A DNA stretch of 11,049 bases from Sulfurimicrobium sp964384915 (GTDB lineage: Bacteria; Pseudomonadota; Gammaproteobacteria; Burkholderiales; Sulfuricellaceae), in assembly GCA_964384915.1 (NCBI GenBank), contig CAYLMA010000054.1, positions 1 through 11,049 of the forward strand, read 5' to 3'. The translations under genes were made by a program, and so were the position numbers. The notes beneath the pieces were generated by a model that saw only the letters and a program-made list of their open reading frames with translations, was not told where the DNA came from and searched no databases. Each line of letters opens with the position of its first letter. Position 1 is the stretch's first letter. Shown here piece after piece: positions 1-6,310 of this stretch.

Positions 1-2
1 TA

Positions 3-161
3 TATCGTATGCCGGGTCACAATCAGATGAAGCGCACCATTCTTGAATTCAGTGGCATAAAACCTGTGACCGTTTCGAGCTTTGGCCCCATCAAGGGCTC
101 AAGTCAACAAAAACGAGAAAAATGGTTAGCCCAAGTCAGTGCGTACGGCCATCATGCCTGA
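3..161 (+). CDS. NAD(P)H dehydrogenase (quinone)-like flavodoxin-fold protein, C-terminal fragment
   Basis: An open frame enters from the left edge and ends at TGA 159-161, giving the last 52 residues. The segment contains the stretch MKRTILEFSGIKPV followed by FGPIKGSS and a charged, tryptophan-containing final helix (QKREKWLAQV). From family knowledge this pattern matches the C-terminus of flavodoxin-like NAD(P)H:quinone oxidoreductases (MdaB/KefF/YwrO-like), soluble FMN or FAD enzymes that reduce quinones by two electrons. The FMN-binding N-terminal part lies outside the window, so the exact subfamily cannot be named. There is no visible terminator between it and the small ORF 66 bases downstream. 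Confidence 0.6.
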   Translation, partial: YRMPGHNQMKRTILEFSGIKPVTVSSFGPIKGSSQQKREKWLAQVSAYGHHA

Positions 162-227
162 CATTGCGGTCAAGCGAGACGCGCCCCAAGCCAATTTGCT
201 TATTAACCACTGTGAGGAATACTCAGT

Positions 228-320
228 ATGGAAACCATAATCGCGTTGCTTATCGTCGTGGGTGCTACGGCGGTTATTCTCAATTTCCATTACGTTGACA
301 TCATGACCAGGAGACGCTGA
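228..320 (+). CDS. small single-span membrane protein, 30 aa (hypothetical)
   Basis: A 30-codon ORF starts at ATG 228, with GAGGAAT at 214-220 placed as a good ribosome binding site, and stops at TGA 318-320. The product begins METIIALLIVVG and has a run of about 18 hydrophobic residues, then a positively charged end (MTRRR). This is the profile of a small inner-membrane protein with its basic tail in the cytoplasm. The end of the ORF contains the AGGAG that would serve the next gene, so the two are probably translationally coupled. It lies in the same reading frame as the hydrolase that follows, with TGA plus a single codon between them. It could instead be a leader peptide or chance; no family is recognised. 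Confidence 0.45.
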   Translation: METIIALLIVVGATAVILNFHYVDIMTRRR

Positions 321-323
321 GCT

Positions 324-1328
324 ATGACTACACTAACGCGCCGGTGCTTTACGCAGTGCACTCGTCATGCTAGCGCTGGCATGACAAAGTTTGTAATAGA
401 TAAAACAGTCAAACTTGAAATTAATGGCTCTACCCAGCGAATCCGCATGTGCGCCGAACGCGACGGGCCACCGCCAATCTTGATCGTGCAGGCCGGGCCG
501 GGCTTTCCCTTGCTGCACGAAGTGGCAAAGTTTCAGCGGCGTTTGTATATGGAAAAAGATTTCATGGTGAGTTACTGGGAGCAACGCGGTTGTGGCATCG
601 CGTCGCAACAAGATGCGAAAAGCGTTTCGTTGCTACAGCAACTCGATGATCTGCGTGCCGTGCTGAACTGGTTGAAGAATGAAACCGGACAAAAGGTGCT
701 TGTATTGGGCATTTCTCTGGGCGCAACGCTGGCCCTGCAAGCGGCAGAATATGAACGCGATACTGTAAAAGCGGTAATCGCCATTTCACCCGATGCACAT
801 ACTGCCGGCAGCGATGCAGCCGTCTCTTCATACCTCAGAGAGCAAAGCGCCATTGCAAAAAACCGACGATTAGGAGCGAAGCTGATGAAACTGGGCGAGC
901 CGCCCTATACAGACGCTGCGGCATTCCAGCTGCGCGCCCGCATATTGGCCGACCTCGGTGCTATCGAACACGGCAAGAAATTCAGCACCTTGTTAAGAGA
1001 GACGCTGTTTAGCCTGATTGCTACTTATGGCGTCCTTGGCGCGGCGCGCGCTTTGCGCAACATGAATCTGGTACAGAGCAAGCTGCTACCGCAGCTGGTA
1101 TCGTTGAACTTGTTTTCCAATCCGCCACGTTTGGCAGTTCCTGTGCACTACCTGTTTGGCGAGCAGGATCCATTGGTTCCTGCCGAAATCGTCCAGCAAT
1201 TGCCGGCAGCGATTACAAGCCCGCAGACTACGGTAATATTGCTGCCTGACGCCGGTCATATGGTGCATTTTGACCAGCCAGAGGCGGTACGCTCCATTGC
1301 TGTGAGCGCATCACATAAAGTAACGTGA
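324..1328 (+). CDS. alpha/beta hydrolase (proline iminopeptidase-like)
   Basis: A 334-residue alpha/beta hydrolase-fold protein. Visible catalytic elements are the nucleophile elbow GISLG (residues 129-133, Ser131), the acid Asp282 in GEQDPLVP, and His312 in DAGHMVHFDQP. The segment LIVQAGPGFP (53-62) followed by SYWEQRGCGIA (83-93) matches the HGGPG and DQRGxGxS landmarks of proline iminopeptidase-like (S33) hydrolases. The usual oxyanion-hole His-Gly is Gln-Ala here, which is unusual. Start 324 is supported by AGGAG at 310-314. A later Met at codon 20 (381) would give a more typical N-terminus but has no clear binding site. No signal peptide is seen, so it is probably cytoplasmic. The substrate is unknown. 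Confidence 0.8.
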   Translation: MTTLTRRCFTQCTRHASAGMTKFVIDKTVKLEINGSTQRIRMCAERDGPPPILIVQAGPGFPLLHEVAKFQRRLYMEKDFMVSYWEQRGCGIASQQDAKSVSLLQQLDDLRAVLNWLKNETGQKVLVLGISLGATLALQAAEYERDTVKAVIAISPDAHTAGSDAAVSSYLREQSAIAKNRRLGAKLMKLGEPPYTDAAAFQLRARILADLGAIEHGKKFSTLLRETLFSLIATYGVLGAARALRNMNLVQSKLLPQLVSLNLFSNPPRLAVPVHYLFGEQDPLVPAEIVQQLPAAITSPQTTVILLPDAGHMVHFDQPEAVRSIAVSASHKVT

Positions 1329-1361
1329 GAGAGTCTGTCCTGATATTGGTGAGGGGGAGCG

Positions 1362-2036
1362 ATGAATCTGGATTTGTATATCGGCAACAAGAATTATTCG
1401 TCATGGTCATTGCGGCCCTGGCTTTTGCTCAAGCATCTGGGCATACCATTCACTGAGCACATGGTGTCGGTAGCCGGGCGCGACTACAACCCTGCCTTGC
1501 GGCCTGTTGCCGCGAATGCCAGGGTACCTTGCCTGCATGTTGACGGATTTCAGATATGGGAAAGCCTCGCGATAGCAGAATACCTGGCTGAACAATACCC
1601 GGATTTATGGCCGGCCGACCCCAAGGCTCGTGCGCGAGCGCGCAGCATTTCGGCAGAAATGCATTCAGGCTTCGTCAACCTGCGCAAAGCGATGCCGATG
1701 AATCTGAAATTCCAGCTCAAGGGCAAACCGGCAGATGCGGCGGTACAGCGGGACATCGACCGTATTGTCGAGATATGGACAGAAGCGCGCACCCAGTTCG
1801 CAACCCCTGACGGGCCCTACTTGTTCGGCGCTTTCTCGGTGGCCGATGGGATGTATGCGCCCATCGTCTGGCGCTTTCACATCTACAACGTGCCGCTTCC
1901 CCCCGTGGCGTCGGCCTATCGGGACAAGCTGCTGGCTCATCCGGCCATGCGGGAATGGTACGCGGCGGCGCTTCAGGAAACCGAAGCGCATGCGCATTAC
2001 GACGATCTGGCAAAGGAGTACGGCGGGCCTCGCTAA
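1362..2036 (+). CDS. glutathione S-transferase family protein
   Basis: A 224-residue protein of normal GST length. The N-terminal thioredoxin-like domain (about 1-80) opens with NYSSWSLRPW, placing Ser13/Ser14/Ser16 where the glutathione-activating residue sits. VPCL (55-58) supplies the conserved cis-proline, and WESLAI (66-71) the Glu-Ser pair that binds the gamma-glutamyl part of glutathione. The all-helical C-terminal domain carries SVADGMYAP (159-167), the usual N-capping box and hydrophobic staple region. It probably conjugates glutathione to electrophiles or acts as a glutathione-dependent isomerase in the cytoplasm. GAGGGGGAG precedes the ATG at a good distance. It lies 33 bases after the hydrolase on the same strand, so cotranscription is likely. 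Confidence 0.9.
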   Translation: MNLDLYIGNKNYSSWSLRPWLLLKHLGIPFTEHMVSVAGRDYNPALRPVAANARVPCLHVDGFQIWESLAIAEYLAEQYPDLWPADPKARARARSISAEMHSGFVNLRKAMPMNLKFQLKGKPADAAVQRDIDRIVEIWTEARTQFATPDGPYLFGAFSVADGMYAPIVWRFHIYNVPLPPVASAYRDKLLAHPAMREWYAAALQETEAHAHYDDLAKEYGGPR

Positions 2037-2087
2037 TACAAGGCAGGAATTGTCCCCATTTATCCGCACTGCAATCTGGAGGCCATG

Positions 2088-2402
2088 ATGCAAACTGTAG
2101 CAAAGACACCTACACCACCCTATTACGCGGTGATTTTCAGCTCTATCCGTTCTGATGGCGACAACGGTTATGCCGAGGCGGCAATACAAATGCTTGAGCT
2201 TGCCTCAAGCCAACCCGGATTCCTCGGCTTCGAGACTGCCCGGCAGGAAATCGGAATCTCCGTTTCGTATTGGGCCAGCCTTGAGGCAATTCAATCATGG
2301 AAGGAAAATGCCGAGCATCGCAAAACGCAGAAGAAAGCAAAAGTTTGGTATGGCAGCTTCCGCGTGCGCGTTTGCCGGGTGGAAAAAGAGTATGGCTTTT
2401 AG
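2088..2402 (+). CDS. antibiotic biosynthesis monooxygenase (ABM) domain protein
   Basis: About 104 residues covering a single dimeric alpha+beta barrel domain. The segments PPYYAVIFSS, a GYAEAAIQMLELASSQPG helix, GFLGFETAR, ISVSYWASLEAIQSWK and EHRKTQKKAK match the common bacterial ABM-domain family, small cofactor-free or heme-linked oxygenase-like proteins. The individual function of this branch is not established. Two ATGs occur in a row (2085 and 2088). GGAGG at 2078-2082 lies only 2 bases before the first but 5 before the second, so 2088 is preferred. It follows the GST by about 50 bases on the same strand and probably shares its transcript. Confidence 0.85.
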   Translation: MQTVAKTPTPPYYAVIFSSIRSDGDNGYAEAAIQMLELASSQPGFLGFETARQEIGISVSYWASLEAIQSWKENAEHRKTQKKAKVWYGSFRVRVCRVEKEYGF

Positions 2403-2488
2403 TGTCCCGCACAGGATAATAAAACTGTGGCGGTACAGAAGTTTCCGCTGTTCCATGTGATGCATACAATTATGATCGGAGGCCGAAA

Positions 2489-2902
2489 ATGAATTTGCAC
2501 AATGGATCGTGCCTTTGTGGTGAAGTTAATTACAAACTCAACTCAGAGATAAAAAGGGTGGTTAATTGCCACTGTAACTTTTGCCGGTCGCATAGCGGAG
2601 CGGCATTTTCTACTTTTATCGTTTTGCCTTTTGCGTCACTTGAAATCACAAAGGGCCAGGAAAAATTGAGTACCTTTCAGGTTGGCGATGGAAAAAAGCA
2701 TTTTTGCAGTGTGTGTGGCACGCCCATATTCAACGTGAATAATAAATATCCCGGTGCGTGCATGATGTACCTTGGCACGCTGGAAAAGGCCGGGGACATA
2801 ACCCCAGTGGTCAACATATGGTGTGAAAGTAAATTAGGATGGGTAAATACAGTGTCTTCTATCCAGTCCTTGGCTCAGGGCATTGAGAGAAAAAATGCAT
2901 AA
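2489..2902 (+). CDS. GFA (glutathione-dependent formaldehyde-activating) family zinc protein
   Basis: 137 residues forming one GFA/CENP-V domain. The cysteine layout is complete for two zinc sites: Cys8 and Cys10 in GSCLCGEV, Cys27, Cys29 and Cys32 in NCHCNFCRSHSGAAF, and Cys73 and Cys76 in HFCSVCGTPIF. The family includes S-(hydroxymethyl)glutathione synthase, but most short members such as this have no proven reaction, so only the fold is called. CGGAGG at 2475-2480 gives a strong start. Coding is richer in A/T than in the flanking enzyme genes, hinting at separate origin. The stop codon TAA (2900-2902) lies inside GCATAAC, the left end of an attC-like palindrome, which is a typical arrangement for integron cassette genes. 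Confidence 0.88.
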   Translation: MNLHNGSCLCGEVNYKLNSEIKRVVNCHCNFCRSHSGAAFSTFIVLPFASLEITKGQEKLSTFQVGDGKKHFCSVCGTPIFNVNNKYPGACMMYLGTLEKAGDITPVVNIWCESKLGWVNTVSSIQSLAQGIERKNA

Positions 2903-3016
2903 CCCACTCAAGCGTGTCTGCGCAAAGATCGCAAGGCTCTTCCACAGCATCATTGGTGCGAAAGCACCTAGTGCTGGCGTGAAAGCGCGCAGCCTCTTAG
3001 CTTTACGTTGCTATGC
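2897..3016 (+). other. attC-like recombination site (candidate integron cassette end)
   Basis: Imperfect palindrome of 120 bases filling the gap between the GFA and GNAT genes. Left end GCATAAC (2897-2903) overlaps the GFA stop codon; right end is GTTGCTATGC (3007-3016). Pairing seen by eye: GCATA with TATGC, AAGC with GCTT, and CTGCGC with GCGCAG, with unpaired bases in between. An internal perfect hairpin GGTGC-GAAA-GCACC lies near 2955-2970. The layout of outer core boxes, inner boxes and variable middle is that of an attC site. The right core departs from GTTRRRY by an apparent GCT insertion, so it may be degenerate. Confidence 0.5.
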
Positions 3017-3041
3017 GTCACAAGAATAATAGTCTCGACAA

Positions 3042-3608
3042 ATGGCTGAGCTAATTGAGTTCGAAACTGAGCGCCTTCGCTTGCGCCAGTGGATCGCAGC
3101 CGACCGTGAACCATTTGCAGCGCTGAACGCTGACCCAAAAGTCATGGAATTTTTCCCCGCTCCCCTTAATCGCGCCGCAAGCGATGCAATGGCTGACCGT
3201 TGCCAGTCGCTGATCGCCGAACGCGGCTGGGGCTTTTGGGCTACCGAATCGAAGGAAACTAATCAGTTCATTGGGTTTGTTGGTTTGCACATTCCGGTTC
3301 CCGAACTGCCGTTCTCTCCTTGCGTCGAAATTGGCTGGCGGCTTGCCTATCCGTATTGGGGCAAGGGCTTTGCAACAGAGGCTGCAAGAGGTGCTCTTAA
3401 AATTGGCTTCGAACTGCTTAGCCTGCATGAGATAGTCTCCTTTGCCACCCTTTATAACCTCAGGTCGCGTGCCGTTATGGGAAGGCTCGGCATGTGTGAG
3501 ACTACTGAAATATTTGAGCACCCCCATGTACATGAAGGTAATCCACTTCGTAAGCATTGCTTGTATCGGTTGTCTCGTGAGCAATGGCTTCCAATGCAGC
3601 AAACTTGA
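3042..3608 (+). CDS. GNAT family N-acetyltransferase (RimJ/RimL-like)
   Basis: 188 residues. The N-terminal strand IEFETERLRLRQW is the usual opening of RimJ/RimL-type GNAT enzymes. The acetyl-CoA pyrophosphate-binding motif A appears as YWGKGFATEA (about 106-115), followed by NLRSRAVMGRLGM, the Asn and helix of motif B in this family. Such enzymes move an acetyl group from acetyl-CoA to an amine, for example a protein N-terminus, an amino sugar or an antibiotic; the substrate cannot be read from sequence. No clear ribosome binding site precedes ATG 3042, which is common for cassette-borne genes whose start follows an attC site. A second GNAT gene begins 12 bases after its stop. Confidence 0.85.
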   Translation: MAELIEFETERLRLRQWIAADREPFAALNADPKVMEFFPAPLNRAASDAMADRCQSLIAERGWGFWATESKETNQFIGFVGLHIPVPELPFSPCVEIGWRLAYPYWGKGFATEAARGALKIGFELLSLHEIVSFATLYNLRSRAVMGRLGMCETTEIFEHPHVHEGNPLRKHCLYRLSREQWLPMQQT

Positions 3609-3620
3609 GAGTGATGAGCA

Positions 3621-4118
3621 ATGATTAAATTAAGAGACCACGCAATAGCTGACGTTGATCGGTTTGCCGATCTTGCTAACAATGAAAATGTATCGAGATA
3701 TTTGATCTATACGTTTCCTTATCCATATACAAAGCAGGACGCGGAATGGTGGATAAAAACCGGATCGAAGGCGAATAATGCGGTAACCAAGGTAATCGAA
3801 TATCAAGGGGAGCTTGTCGGTACCGTTGGCATCACCCCACAAACGGGTTGGAAAGAACACTCGGCAGAGATTGGTTACTGGGTCGGTGAGGAGTATTGGG
3901 GTAAGGGTATCGCCACTGAAGCACTACGTGCAATGAGCGACCTCGCGTTTTCGACCATGAAGTACAAAAAACTATTTGCACCGGTTCTTGGGCCAAACAA
4001 AGCTTCGATGAGGGTGCTTGAAAAGTGCGGGTATAGTTTGGAGGGCATTTTAAAGCATGAGGTTTTTAAGGATGGAGATTATTTCGATGGGTATTACTAT
4101 GCCAGATTTTGCTCTTGA
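3621..4118 (+). CDS. GNAT family N-acetyltransferase (RimJ/RimL-like), second copy
   Basis: 165 residues, another GNAT_3-type acetyltransferase. Motif A is YWGKGIATEAL (about 93-103). The C-terminal part GPNKASMRVLEKCGYSLEG followed by a YYYARF strand is the standard ending of RimJ-like proteins. It shares the YWGKG(F/I)ATEA motif with the upstream neighbour but is otherwise clearly divergent, so this is not a recent duplication. The sequence before the start contains GAGTGATGAG as a weak binding site and overlaps the end region of the first GNAT gene. Coding is A/T-rich compared with the GST and transporter genes. The acceptor substrate is unknown. Confidence 0.87.
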   Translation: MIKLRDHAIADVDRFADLANNENVSRYLIYTFPYPYTKQDAEWWIKTGSKANNAVTKVIEYQGELVGTVGITPQTGWKEHSAEIGYWVGEEYWGKGIATEALRAMSDLAFSTMKYKKLFAPVLGPNKASMRVLEKCGYSLEGILKHEVFKDGDYFDGYYYARFCS

Positions 4119-4156
4119 CCCTGCGCCATGCTGGACTGTGCCAAAAGCGGCGCGCC

Positions 4157-4176
4157 TCTCAATTTGAACGTTATGC
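4157..4176 (+). other. attC-like right half (GTTATGC core site)
   Basis: The run TCAATTTGAACGTTATGC resembles the right arm of an integron attC site: an inner box followed by a core GTTATGC at 4170-4176. GTTATGC is the exact reverse complement of the left core GCATAAC at 2897-2903. A matching left arm next to it is not clear; only GCGCC (near 4122) and GGCGC (near 4149) pair. It is therefore called as a half or decayed site. It sits 20 bases before the start of the lipoprotein gene, as expected for the 5' end of a cassette. Confidence 0.4.
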
Positions 4177-4196
4177 GTCTCGCAATCACTAAACCT

Positions 4197-5162
4197 ATGC
4201 GCACTCTCAGCCTCCTTGTTCTATCGTTTGTTTTCGCCTTGCCTGGCTGCACGACCATTCAGCGCACCGCCCACATGTACGGAAACGAAGCGCCTCCACC
4301 TCTGTCGTTTCAGTACAGGGACGGAGGTTCAAGCGTTTACTACTCATTCTCGGTCGGTGGCGCTTCGCAGCCAGATACCGCAATCTTCTTCTATGGCGCG
4401 ACGGGTTGCCCCAGTTGGAAGTCCGTGATGCCCAGTTACGCCAACGGCCTTACGATTAGTGCCCGAATTTTCGTTCTCAACAAGCGATTCGTGCCTGACC
4501 GTTCTACCGGTCTATTCGATTGCGGCCAGGAATTTCATCTCGCAAACAATCCTGATCAATGGGTCGCCGACTATTCAGAGTTCATTGCGGCACAATTAGG
4601 CCCCAACGCGCCCCAGTTCAAGAATGTTGTTTTGGTTGGTGTCTCGGAAGGCGCGTTGCCTGCAACCAAGGTTGCCGGACTGTCCCCTGCCGTTACCCAT
4701 CTTGCAATCATCGGCAGCGGTGGCTACTCAATGCGCAAATCACTCGCCACACTCAAGCAGAGGGGGGCAATATGGTTCGATGTCGATTCAGGTTGGAAGA
4801 AGGTTGCCGCTGATCCTCACAGTATAGAGAAAGATTGGTACGGCAACCCCTATCGTTGGTGGTCGGATGTTATGGACATTGACCCGCTACCCGATTTTCT
4901 CAAGCTGAACATTCCTATCATCGTCGGCATCGGCGAAAAAGATGAGAGCGTTCCGGTCGAATCTGCACTTTTTTTGGAATCGAAATTCAAAGAGGCGGGC
5001 AAAAACAACCTCATCCTCAAGATTTATCCAGAATCGGATCACCGATTGAACGGCAATGGGAATTCTCATCGCAATGAGTTTTTCGCAGAGCTATCTCGCC
5101 TGGTCCAACAAACGCATCATGCGGTTGAGCGTGACGCTAGTCTTCTCCAAAAACCTCCATAA
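4197..5162 (+). CDS. lipoprotein with alpha/beta hydrolase domain
   Basis: 321 residues from ATG 4197. This start is preferred over the upstream in-frame ATGs at 4128 and 4173 because it gives a clean lipoprotein signal: basic MR, a hydrophobic core, and lipobox LPGC with Cys18. The earlier starts would run through the attC-like site. After export the protein should be lipidated and anchored in the cell envelope. The hydrolase domain shows the nucleophile elbow GVSEG (148-152, Ser150), Asp249 in GEKDESVP and His282 in PESDHRL, a complete Ser-Asp-His triad. It belongs broadly to dienelactone-hydrolase or prolyl-oligopeptidase-like hydrolases; I do not recognise a named family. The substrate is unknown. 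Confidence 0.78.
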   Translation: MRTLSLLVLSFVFALPGCTTIQRTAHMYGNEAPPPLSFQYRDGGSSVYYSFSVGGASQPDTAIFFYGATGCPSWKSVMPSYANGLTISARIFVLNKRFVPDRSTGLFDCGQEFHLANNPDQWVADYSEFIAAQLGPNAPQFKNVVLVGVSEGALPATKVAGLSPAVTHLAIIGSGGYSMRKSLATLKQRGAIWFDVDSGWKKVAADPHSIEKDWYGNPYRWWSDVMDIDPLPDFLKLNIPIIVGIGEKDESVPVESALFLESKFKEAGKNNLILKIYPESDHRLNGNGNSHRNEFFAELSRLVQQTHHAVERDASLLQKPP

Positions 5163-5297
5163 GCAACGTCAACTTTTCATGGTACTCGGTTAAGGCGTTA
5201 ACACTCCGGTCAACCGGATACCAAGTAAGCGTGGTACTTCGCATCAGGCTTCTTAGCGCGGCTGCCGGTTACAATCACATTTAGCGTCATAATCCGT
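5163..5297 (+). repeat. palindromic intergenic region, possible decayed attC site
   Basis: This gap holds nested inverted repeats. CCGGT-CA-ACCGG lies at 5206-5217. AACCGG (5212-5217) can also pair with CCGGTT (5265-5270). Inside that arm is TACCA (5219-5223) paired with TGGTA (5232-5236). GGCGTTAAC (5194-5202) and TTTAGCGTC (5280-5288) form weak outer arms. The overall shape and position between two small same-strand genes suggest an attC-like element, but neither outer end matches the consensus core. It could simply be a structured intergenic repeat. Confidence 0.3.
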
Positions 5298-5822
5298 ATG
5301 AACACACACCTTACCGTACTTGGAATTTCAAGCGAATTGATAGCGGCCCGTGGCCTACGGAAATGCGAGGAAGCGACGAGGCTTGAAGTTGCTGAAGTTG
5401 GAGTGGATGGCCGAAAGCATTTGCTTGTCCCTTCGGCCTCTGTAGCATGGCGCAGCCTGAAGGCGGCGGCGCTTGTTGATGGTATTGATCTATTCATCGT
5501 CTCCGCCTTTCGCAGCATTGACCGGCAAGCCGAGATAATTCGCCAAAAGATCGAAGCTGGTGTTGCGGTCGAAAATATTCTCACCGTCTGTGCGCCGCCG
5601 GGCTTTAGCGAACACCACACAGGGCGCGCCGTCGACCTCTCAACCCTAGGCTGCCGCACGCTCGAAGTCGAGTTCGACCAAACCACGGCTTATGCCTGGC
5701 TCAATAAACATGCTGCCGAATTCGGCTATTATCTTTCGTATCCCATTGGCAATTCTTGGGGCTATCAATATGAGCCTTGGCATTGGTGTCACCAAGACGC
5801 CCAACCTTGTGTGCGTGCGTAG
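5298..5822 (+). CDS. M15 family D-alanyl-D-alanine carboxypeptidase-like protein (VanY-type)
   Basis: 174 residues forming a compact M15B zinc peptidase domain. The motifs are complete: the substrate-binding segment SAFRS (69-73), zinc ligands in SEHHTGRAVD (104-113, His106 and Asp113 in the SxHxxGxAxD pattern), and EPWHW (159-163) supplying the catalytic Glu159 and third zinc ligand His162. M15B enzymes remove the terminal D-Ala from peptidoglycan stem peptides. No signal peptide or membrane anchor is seen, unlike classical VanY, so the protein would stay in the cytoplasm unless the true start lies elsewhere. It could then act on cytoplasmic D-Ala-containing peptides or precursors. No good ribosome binding site precedes ATG 5298. 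Confidence 0.85.
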   Translation: MNTHLTVLGISSELIAARGLRKCEEATRLEVAEVGVDGRKHLLVPSASVAWRSLKAAALVDGIDLFIVSAFRSIDRQAEIIRQKIEAGVAVENILTVCAPPGFSEHHTGRAVDLSTLGCRTLEVEFDQTTAYAWLNKHAAEFGYYLSYPIGNSWGYQYEPWHWCHQDAQPCVRA

Positions 5823-5857
5823 TCTTCATGACAAACTGACATTCATGCGCTAGCCCA

Positions 5858-6310
5858 ATGACCGGCAACATCGAACCCATTTCTGAACTCAAGGATATCG
5901 TGACGCTTCTTGCCGAGTGCGGCTTGCCTGTCTCAGATATTTCCCCGAACCACTCACCGCAGTTCTTCGGTATGCGCTCCCAATCCGGCCTTGTGGCAAT
6001 TGTCGGGCTGGAGCTTTTCGGGGCGGTTGGTTTGCTCCGCTCTCTCGTGGTGTCCCCAGGCCACCGGGGACGCGGCCTTGCGCGCCAACTGGTTACTTTT
6101 GCAGAACGAGTTGCCGCCGCTCAGGGGATCGATTCACTATTCCTGCTGACAACAAGCTCTGCTGATTTTTTCAAGAAGCTGGGCTTCGTGCCAGCCTCTC
6201 GATCCGCCGCGCCGCCTGCCATTCGGGCTACGCAACAATTTTCAGATTTATGCCCGGCAACATCTGCACTTCTCATGAAAGTTATCCCCGCCGGTGAGCA
6301 CAAGCCTTAA
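5858..6310 (+). CDS. arsN1: GNAT acetyltransferase, ArsN1-like
   Basis: 150 residues. The pattern CGLPVSD near the N-terminus (21-27), ELFGAVGLLRSLVVSP (52-67), the acetyl-CoA motif HRGRGLARQLV (69-79), LLTTSSADFFKKLGF (96-110) and the ending AIRATQQFSDLCPATSALLMK (121-141) matches the ArsN1 branch of GNAT enzymes. Some members of that branch N-acetylate arsinothricin or phosphinothricin, and they are often found in ars operons. No arsenic genes (arsR, arsC, arsB) are near, so the in vivo substrate here is uncertain. The ATG lies 35 bases after the carboxypeptidase stop, without a clear binding site. Start 5858 is the only one that keeps the conserved N-terminus. Confidence 0.75.
   Translation: MTGNIEPISELKDIVTLLAECGLPVSDISPNHSPQFFGMRSQSGLVAIVGLELFGAVGLLRSLVVSPGHRGRGLARQLVTFAERVAAAQGIDSLFLLTTSSADFFKKLGFVPASRSAAPPAIRATQQFSDLCPATSALLMKVIPAGEHKP

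Noticed and set aside
1665..2189. 174-codon - strand frame opposite the GST gene
   Set aside because: It lies antisense to a gene with clear GST motifs, has a composition rich in Arg/Cys/His/Val and matches no family.
3051..3602. 183-codon - strand frame opposite the first GNAT gene
   Set aside because: Complete overlap with a gene bearing motif A of GNAT enzymes; no family signal of its own.
4128..4196. N-terminal extension of the lipoprotein gene from ATG 4128
   Set aside because: It would bury the signal peptide 23 residues inside and would be encoded by the attC-like half site; ATG 4197 gives a proper lipoprotein signal.
5210..5686. 158-codon - strand frame opposite the M15 peptidase
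   Set aside because: Serine/arginine-rich shadow of a gene with all M15 catalytic motifs.
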